NCBI RefSeq assembly: GCF_003217355.1
Contig: NZ_QJTK01000012.1
Coordinates: 1-64,000, forward strand
Length of the DNA: 64,000 bases
Direction: 5' to 3'
From: Rhodobacter viridis
GTDB taxonomy: Bacteria > Pseudomonadota > Alphaproteobacteria > Rhodobacterales > Rhodobacteraceae
The translations under genes and the position numbers were made by a program. Under the pieces are notes generated by a model. That model made no database searches, was not told where the DNA came from, and saw only the letters and a program-made list of their open reading frames with translations. How positions within the stretch are numbered: the stretch's first letter is position 1; each line of letters opens with the position of its first letter. Shown here one piece after another: positions 58,915-64,000 of the stretch.

Positions 58915-59700
58915 TCAGAGACCGGCCTTCACGAAGGCGATGCTCTCGGCCAGCGCCGCTTCCGGGTCGGCCAGATCATGCACTTCGGTGGCAAAGGGCT
59001 CGAAGCTGAACGGACCGGCATAGCCACCCGCCAGAAGCGCCTTGATCTGCGGCAGGTTTTCCAGTCGGTCCTGGGCATCGACCAGCACCCGATGCGCATC
59101 AAGCATGCCGCCCACCAGCAGACCCGGATCATTGACGCCCGAGATATGCACCAGCGCCGTGCGCTGCGGGTAGAACTCGGTCTCGCCCGCAAGGTGATGG
59201 TGGAAGGTGTCGTGCAACAGCCGGAAGGTGCCGTCATCGCCCGCCTCGGTGATCGCCGCGATCGCCTCTTTCTTCGTGCGCAAGGACGAGACCGGGAAGC
59301 CGAGCGGCTCCACCAGACCCATCAACCCGCGCGATTTCAGCATCGGCTTGATCGCGTCCAAAGCCGCCACGACCTGCGAATGCGCCACCGCCCGGCCCTC
59401 GTTCAAGGGGCACATGACCAAAGCCTTGGCCCCACAAGCCGCCGCGTAATCGGCCATCTTCTCGGCCTTCGCGGGCAGATCGCCCGACCAGACGTTGAAC
59501 GGATAAAGCGCGTTGATCGAGAGGATCGTCACGCCCGCATCCTCGGCCGCCGACTTCACATCGGCCGCTTTCCAGCTGCTCATCACGTCGGGCAGATCGT
59601 TGCGAATCTCGACCTCGGTCGAGCCCAACCGCTTCGCCATCTCGAAGAACTCGACCAACGCCACTTTCGGCGCCGCGATGTGGTTCATTGCAAAACGCAT
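58915..59700 (-). CDS. TIM-barrel isomerase, IolI-like (inosose isomerase family)
   Basis: A 261-aa AP-endonuclease-2-type TIM barrel. Conserved points are MRFAMNHIAAPKVALVEFFEMAKRLG at the N-terminus, ILSINALYPFNVW, LVEPLGF (metal Glu), LLHDTFHHHLAGE (metal His/Asp) and VHISGVNDPG. It resembles hydroxypyruvate-isomerase-like and IolI proteins, which interconvert inososes. The start at 59700 has GGGGGAAGCG upstream. It lies between iolG and iolC in the operon, so inosose isomerisation is the likely role, but the exact substrate is not proven. Confidence 0.8.
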   Translation of the reverse strand: MRFAMNHIAAPKVALVEFFEMAKRLGSTEVEIRNDLPDVMSSWKAADVKSAAEDAGVTILSINALYPFNVWSGDLPAKAEKMADYAAACGAKALVMCPLNEGRAVAHSQVVAALDAIKPMLKSRGLMGLVEPLGFPVSSLRTKKEAIAAITEAGDDGTFRLLHDTFHHHLAGETEFYPQRTALVHISGVNDPGLLVGGMLDAHRVLVDAQDRLENLPQIKALLAGGYAGPFSFEPFATEVHDLADPEAALAESIAFVKAGL

Positions 59701-59710
59701 CGCTTCCCCC

Positions 59711-60721
59711 TTACGCGTAAAGCGCCGGACGCGCCGGATAGGTGATGGCGACGGCCTCGCCCTCACACTCCTGCGCCTTGACGCAAGCGTCCGAGGTGAC
59801 GGCGGCCATGTAGCCATCCCACGAGGTCGGACCCGAGGCCGTGCCCCGCGCGGCCGCTTGCAGGAAGTCTTGCAGTTCGACGTCATAGGCGCCGACGAAG
59901 CGGTCTTTCCAATCCACAAGGATCTCGTTTTGCAGCTTCGCGCCCAGACGCATCTGAATCGCCATCGGCTCGGGCAGTTTCGCGATGCCATCCTCGCCCA
60001 CGACTTCGCATTGGATGTCGTAGCCGTAGTGGCAGTTCACGAAGATCTCGGTGTCGATGACGACGCCCTTGGCGGTTTTCAGCGTCACGATCTGCGGGTC
60101 GCGCAGCTTTTCGTGGCTGCGGGCACATTTGCGCGGAAAGGTCACGCGGGCCTCGGTGTAATCGTCATCGAGCAGCCAGCGGAACACGTCGATTTCGTGG
60201 ATCAGCGTGTCATGGATCGCCATCGGCGTGACGTAGTTGTTGCCCACACGCGGGTTGCGGTGCGCGGCATGGACCATGATCGGCGCCCCGGTATGGCTCT
60301 CGACCGCCGATTTCAGCGCGACATAACCGGCGTCATAGCGGCGCATGAAGCCCACTTGCACCAGACGCTTGCCCGCCGCCACTTCGGCATCGACGATGCG
60401 TTTGGCGCCATCCGCCGTGGTGGCCAGCGGCTTTTCGCAGAAACACGGTTTGCCCGCGGCGATGGCGGCCAGCACATATTGCTCATGCGTCTGCCCCCAG
60501 GAGCAGACCAGAACCGCATCGACATTGGCCGAAGCGATCAGCTCCTCGCCGGTGGCGAAAATCTCGGCGTCGGGCGCGATCTCGGCCTTGACCGCCTCGG
60601 CCGAAGCCATGTTCACGTCCGAAAGCGCGGTGATCTTGCCGCCTGCCAGAACCTTCTCGATGCGGCGGGCATGGTCGCGGCCGATGGCGCCGGTGCCGAT
60701 AACCCCGATTTTCACAGTCAT
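59711..60721 (-). CDS. iolG: Inositol 2-dehydrogenase
   Basis: A 336-aa Gfo/Idh/MocA enzyme that oxidises myo-inositol to 2-keto-myo-inositol with NAD, the entry step of the pathway. The Rossmann motif is [19 protein letters not shown]. The catalytic Lys lies in [16 protein letters not shown], and the Asp/His pair in [20 protein letters not shown] precedes the ATG. Its neighbours are an IolI-like isomerase downstream and a TIM-barrel isomerase upstream. Confidence 0.93.
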   Translation of the reverse strand: MTVKIGVIGTGAIGRDHARRIEKVLAGGKITALSDVNMASAEAVKAEIAPDAEIFATGEELIASANVDAVLVCSWGQTHEQYVLAAIAAGKPCFCEKPLATTADGAKRIVDAEVAAGKRLVQVGFMRRYDAGYVALKSAVESHTGAPIMVHAAHRNPRVGNNYVTPMAIHDTLIHEIDVFRWLLDDDYTEARVTFPRKCARSHEKLRDPQIVTLKTAKGVVIDTEIFVNCHYGYDIQCEVVGEDGIAKLPEPMAIQMRLGAKLQNEILVDWKDRFVGAYDVELQDFLQAAARGTASGPTSWDGYMAAVTSDACVKAQECEGEAVAITYPARPALYA

Positions 60722-60731
60722 TTCGTGGACC

Positions 60732-61631
60732 TCATTTCCAGAATTTGTCGATGTAGCGTTGCATCTCGGCGCGCATGAAGGTGGACGACGCGTCCGCCTT
60801 GTCTTCCCAGGCGAAGACGCAGGCGGTCATGATGCCGTCGAAGCCAATCTCGTGGAGCGTGCCGAAGAAGTCGTCCCAGGGCACTTCGCCCTGACCGATG
60901 TTCAGATGCTGGTGCACCCGGGCTTGGGTGCCCGGCGGGTTCAGGATGTAGCGCAGACCCGAGCTGGCCTTGTGGTTGAACGTGTCGCCGACATGGACAT
61001 GGGCCAGCACATCGGCGGCTTCCCGGATCATCGCCTTTGTGTCGTCGCCGAAATAGAACGTATGCGGCGCGCAATAGAGGAACTTCACGCGCGGGCTGTT
61101 CACCGTGCGGATGATGTCGAGCGCCGGTTGCAGCGTCTCGCACCAATCCTCGGGGTGGGGCTCGATATGCAGGTTGACGCCTTCGCGCTCGAAGAGCGGC
61201 ACCAACTCCTCCATCGAGCGCCACCAGGCATCCTCGCAAGTCTCGATCATGCTGCCCGTATGGCAGCAGTAGCACGAGCCCTTGTCCGGGTGCGGCCCCC
61301 GGCCGAATTCCGAATTCATCGTGTCGACGCCCATCTCGACACAGATTTCGAGCGCGCGTTTCCAGTGCTTGACGGCAGCCTGCCGTTCGCCCTCGTCATT
61401 GCTGGCCCAGCGATACATCGGCAGGATCGAGGCGATCTGCACATTGGCGTCGGAAAGCGCCTTTTTGAACGACTTCACCCGGTCGGGGAACACGCGAGGG
61501 GCCTTGAACCATTCCAGGAAATCGCCGCGGGGGCTGAGTTCGATCCAGTCGTAGCCAAGTTCGGCGACCTTCGAGGGCAGGGCCTCAAGGCTCAGATGGC
61601 GGTGCATGAAGGGGTCGAGGGCGATCCTCAT
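60732..61631 (-). CDS. Sugar-phosphate isomerase/epimerase-family TIM-barrel protein
   Basis: A 299-aa TIM barrel of the AP-endonuclease-2 superfamily. Segments are [48 protein letters not shown] (metal Glu), [11 protein letters not shown] (metal Glu/His), [14 protein letters not shown] and [14 protein letters not shown]. It is distinct from IolE and the IolI-like protein. GAGGAGTCA lies upstream of the start. In the operon it probably acts on another inositol isomer or a keto-inositol, but the substrate cannot be predicted. Confidence 0.8.
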   Translation of the reverse strand: MRIALDPFMHRHLSLEALPSKVAELGYDWIELSPRGDFLEWFKAPRVFPDRVKSFKKALSDANVQIASILPMYRWASNDEGERQAAVKHWKRALEICVEMGVDTMNSEFGRGPHPDKGSCYCCHTGSMIETCEDAWWRSMEELVPLFEREGVNLHIEPHPEDWCETLQPALDIIRTVNSPRVKFLYCAPHTFYFGDDTKAMIREAADVLAHVHVGDTFNHKASSGLRYILNPPGTQARVHQHLNIGQGEVPWDDFFGTLHEIGFDGIMTACVFAWEDKADASSTFMRAEMQRYIDKFWK

Positions 61632-61641
61632 ATCTGACTCC

Positions 61642-62754
61642 TCAGGGTTTCACGGGACGGCCCTGCGAGGCCGCCATGGCATGGATGATTTTTTCGATGA
61701 CGAGGCCCTGCACGAAATCCGGGCCGCAGGCCGGACCGCCCGCAATCGCCGACAGAAGATCGCGCGCCTCGATCACCTTCTGCTCGTTGAAGCCGAAGTT
61801 GTGCCCCGGCGCCGGGCAGAAGGCGGCGAAATCGGGTTGATCAGGGCCGGTGAGGTGACGGGTGAAGCCAGCCTCGCCTTTGCGGTGCAGCCAAAGCTCG
61901 TTCATGTTTTCCTGATCGAAGATCAGCGTGCCGTCGGTGCCGTGCACTTCCCATTGCAACCGGCATTTGCGCCCCCGCGCCACGCGCGAGGTGGCGAACG
62001 AGCCCTGCGCGCCGCTTTCGAACTTGATCAGGGCGAGCGCCGAATCCTCGTTCTCGACCGGCTTCGGGCCTTGCGGCGAGGGCCGCATCGGCACCGAAAT
62101 ATGGGTCAGCGCGGTGATCTCGGCCACCGGCCCCATCAGCGCCGTCATTTGTGAGACGAGGTGGCAGCCCAGATCGCCCAGGGCGCCCAGACCACCAGCC
62201 TCGCGCGTCATCCGCCAGGACCATGGGAGGGAGGGATCGGCGGAATAGTCTTCGTCATAAACACCGCGGAAGGCCATCGGTTGGCCGATCTCGCCCGCCT
62301 TGACGAATTGCACCGCCCGCTGAAACGCCGGGCTGCGCAGATAGTTGTAGCCAAGGATCGTCACCTGACCCGGGTGGGCGGCAGCCAGATCGGCCATCGC
62401 CTGCGCATCGGCCAGCGTCAGCGCCATCGGCTTTTCCAGCCAGACATGCTTGCCCGCCTTCAGCGCCGCCTCGGCCATCGGCCGGTGCAAACCGTTCGGC
62501 GCGGTGATCGACACCACATCGACGGCGGGATCGGTGCAGGCGGCCTGCCAGTCGGACGTGCCGCGGGCAAAGCCGAATTGCGCGGCAAAGGCTTGCGCCT
62601 TTTCTTCGGGCAGTTCGCAGAGCACCTCAAGCCGCGGATGGGCGCCCCCGAAGGTGGCCGCGACGGTCCGCCAGGCCATGGCATGGCATTTGCCCATGAA
62701 GCCGGTGCCGATCAGGGCAACGCCAAGGGATTTCTCAGGCATGGGACGGGTCAT
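61642..62754 (-). CDS. Gfo/Idh/MocA-family oxidoreductase
   Basis: A 370-aa NAD(P)-dependent dehydrogenase, paralogous to IolG. The Rossmann motif is [21 protein letters not shown]. The catalytic Lys lies in [16 protein letters not shown], and the His site in [19 protein letters not shown]. It differs in length and sequence from IolG, so it may act on scyllo- or D-chiro-inositol or a related sugar. It is between the transporter genes and the TIM-barrel isomerase gene (10-bp gap), which argues for a second entry route into the pathway. Confidence 0.88.
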   Translation of the reverse strand: MTRPMPEKSLGVALIGTGFMGKCHAMAWRTVAATFGGAHPRLEVLCELPEEKAQAFAAQFGFARGTSDWQAACTDPAVDVVSITAPNGLHRPMAEAALKAGKHVWLEKPMALTLADAQAMADLAAAHPGQVTILGYNYLRSPAFQRAVQFVKAGEIGQPMAFRGVYDEDYSADPSLPWSWRMTREAGGLGALGDLGCHLVSQMTALMGPVAEITALTHISVPMRPSPQGPKPVENEDSALALIKFESGAQGSFATSRVARGRKCRLQWEVHGTDGTLIFDQENMNELWLHRKGEAGFTRHLTGPDQPDFAAFCPAPGHNFGFNEQKVIEARDLLSAIAGGPACGPDFVQGLVIEKIIHAMAASQGRPVKP

Positions 62755-62808
62755 CGGGACATCCTTCGGGGGGAGGCGGGGGGAGAGAGGGAAACCCCGC
62801 CGATCAGG

Positions 62809-63729
62809 TTATTGATATTGCGACATGTTTTCTTTGGTGACGGGTTCGAACGGGATCCAGATGTTGCCATCCACCTTTTCGCCCTTCGTCATCGCCACGG
62901 CCGAGGACAGCGCGACCTCGCCCTGTTTCGTGGCGTTCTGGAACACCGTCACATCCAGATCGCCCGCCGCCATCGCGGCCAGACCATCGGGGGTGGCGTC
63001 GATGCCCGCGACGACGACCGAGCCCATGTCGACGCCCGCGCCTTTCAGCGCTTGAATGGCACCGATCGCCATCTCGTCATTGTTCGAGATGATCGCGTCG
63101 AAATGCATCCCCGTGGTCAGCCAGTTCGTCGTGATGTCCTGACCCTGAGTGCGGTTCCAGTTGCCGACCTGCTTGTCGAGGATCTTCATCCCCGAACAGT
63201 CGGGCGTGGCGATCACGTCCTCGATGTCCTTGGTGCGGACAAGCGAGGCTTCGTTTTCCAGCGGCCCCATCAGCACCAGCACGTCGCCCTTGCCGCCCAG
63301 CATTTCACAGACGGCTTTCGTCTCCATCGTGCCGCTGTCGACTTCATTCGAGCCGATGAAGCTGGTGCCCGCGGGCATCGCGGCATGTTCGGCGGGCGGG
63401 TGGTTGACGTAGACAAGCGGAATGCCCGCTTCCGTCGCCAGCGCCGTCATGGCGGGGGTCGAGGCGCCATCGACCGGGTTCACGATGATCGCATCGACGC
63501 CGTTCGCGACGAAATTCTGCACCTGATTGAGCTGCTTGGCGACGTCGAGCTGCGCGTCTTCCAGGCTGAGCGTCACGGTGCTGTCCTTGGCGGCCTCGGC
63601 CTTGATCCCATTCAGCAGGATCGTCAGGAACGGGTTGTCGAAGCTCGTCATGCTGACGCCGATCTTCGTCTCGGCCGCAGCGGGCAGGGCGCACAAAACA
63701 AGCGCAGTGGTCAGGAACATGCGTTTCAT
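62809..63729 (-). CDS. Sugar (probably inositol) ABC transporter substrate-binding protein
   Basis: A 306-aa exported protein of the Peripla_BP_4/ribose-binding class. The signal peptide is MKRMFLTTALVLCALPAAAE (1-20). The binding fold shows KIGVSMTSFDNPFLTILLNGIKAEA, VANGVDAIIVNPVD, GIPLVYVNHPPA and AIISNNDEMAIGAIQALKGAG. GGAGGAAATCCC precedes the ATG. A permease gene ends just upstream, so this is the periplasmic part of the uptake system. Inositol as ligand is inferred from the operon. Confidence 0.92.
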   Translation of the reverse strand: MKRMFLTTALVLCALPAAAETKIGVSMTSFDNPFLTILLNGIKAEAAKDSTVTLSLEDAQLDVAKQLNQVQNFVANGVDAIIVNPVDGASTPAMTALATEAGIPLVYVNHPPAEHAAMPAGTSFIGSNEVDSGTMETKAVCEMLGGKGDVLVLMGPLENEASLVRTKDIEDVIATPDCSGMKILDKQVGNWNRTQGQDITTNWLTTGMHFDAIISNNDEMAIGAIQALKGAGVDMGSVVVAGIDATPDGLAAMAAGDLDVTVFQNATKQGEVALSSAVAMTKGEKVDGNIWIPFEPVTKENMSQYQ

Positions 63730-63785
63730 GGGATTTCCTCCGGGGTCATTCCCTGCCCGTCGGGCGGACAGGGGAAATCGGTATG

Positions 63786-64000
63786 TCAGGATTTCTTGGT
63801 GCGTTTTTTCTGCCGGTAGACGTCGGCGACGACAGCGGCGACGATGATCACGCCCTTGATCATTTCCTGGTAGTAAGCGTCGAGGCGCAGGAAGGTGAAC
63901 CCGGAGATGATCACGCCGAAGATCACCATCCCGATCATCGTGCCGAGGATCGATCCGCGGCCCCCGGTCAGCGACACGCCGCCGATCACCGCCATGGCGA
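63786..64000 (-). CDS. ABC transporter permease, C-terminal part (cut by window edge)
   Basis: The frame is open to the right edge of the window and ends at 63786, giving the last 71 or so residues of a permease. The visible part AVIGGVSLTGGRGSILGTMIGMVIFGVIISGFTFLRLD is the typical end of ribose/inositol-type BPD_transp_2 permeases, with the final TM helix VIIVAAVVADVYRQ and a basic tail KKRTKKS. It pairs with the substrate-binding protein 56 bp downstream. Confidence 0.9.
   Translation of the reverse strand, partial: AMAVIGGVSLTGGRGSILGTMIGMVIFGVIISGFTFLRLDAYYQEMIKGVIIVAAVVADVYRQKKRTKKS

Overview
This window is one contiguous piece of an alphaproteobacterial chromosome, most likely from the Rhodobacteraceae and Rhodobacter-like (R. 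capsulatus is my best guess). The evidence is the high GC content with strong G/C third positions, the NDUFA12 accessory subunit of complex I, a GapR/DUF2312 protein, a RutR-type regulator, an Hcp/NsrR pair, HemP, FnrL-like TTGA-N6-TCAA boxes and a CtrA-like TTAA-N7-TTAAC box. I saw no insertion sequence, prophage, CRISPR array or rRNA. One tRNA, tRNA-Gly(TCC), is present.

Layout. 1-1.5 kb: tail of an unknown gene with a terminator, then DUF952-pyrD on the minus strand. 1.7-5.3 kb: periplasmic 5'-nucleotidase, D-lyxose isomerase and glycerate 2-kinase. 5.3-8.0 kb: a purine/ureide catabolic island (ureidoglycine aminohydrolase, a PuuE-UraD fusion, and divergent 5-hydroxyisourate hydrolase). 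8.0-11.2 kb: a two-gene chemosensory unit, a secreted PDC-type protein followed by a PAS-PAS chemoreceptor ending in a CheR-docking-like pentapeptide. 11.4-18.1 kb: housekeeping genes (clpP, clpX, NDUFA12, MlaD-like, DUF2155, aat, a methyltransferase, accC and accB). 19.1-21.2 kb: rutR divergent from a beta-alanine:pyruvate-type aminotransferase, with a RutR operator between them. 21.3-28.8 kb: small envelope proteins, a ScfR-type regulator, a response regulator with an SSS-fused histidine kinase, a FliM/FliN-like protein, and a TraR/DksA protein behind a perfect FnrL-like box.

28.9-38.8 kb: a degenerate FadB/FadJ-like protein, GapR, a sulfotransferase-like and an AlgX/AlgJ-like protein, an FAD oxidoreductase, a large DUF2339 membrane protein and a LuxR-type regulator. 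39-50 kb is a signalling block: a PAS-GGDEF-EAL protein, a NIT-domain chemoreceptor, hcp with divergent nsrR, and a second, larger PAS-GGDEF-EAL protein behind a CtrA-like box. 50-53 kb: tRNA-Gly, a second DksA-like zinc finger, hemP with a tiny overlapping partner, a ProC-like reductase and a GlxA-family regulator.

53-64 kb is a minus-strand inositol catabolic operon. In transcription order it reads ABC permease (cut by the window edge), sugar-binding protein, Gfo/Idh/MocA dehydrogenase, TIM-barrel isomerase, iolG, iolI-like, iolC fused to DUF2090, iolD, iolE and iolB. The junctions iolC/iolD, iolD/iolE and iolE/iolB each carry a copy of the same intergenic repeat, whose hairpin stem differs in sequence but stays paired.

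The most interesting leads are the intergenic repeat family inside the iol operon, an orphan perfect 20-bp palindrome upstream of a 51-aa lipoprotein, the secreted PDC protein paired with a chemoreceptor, the CtrA-like box before a c-di-GMP enzyme gene, the FadB-like protein that has lost catalytic residues, and the hemP/small-protein overlap. Calls rest on reading the sequence and on family knowledge; no database search was run.
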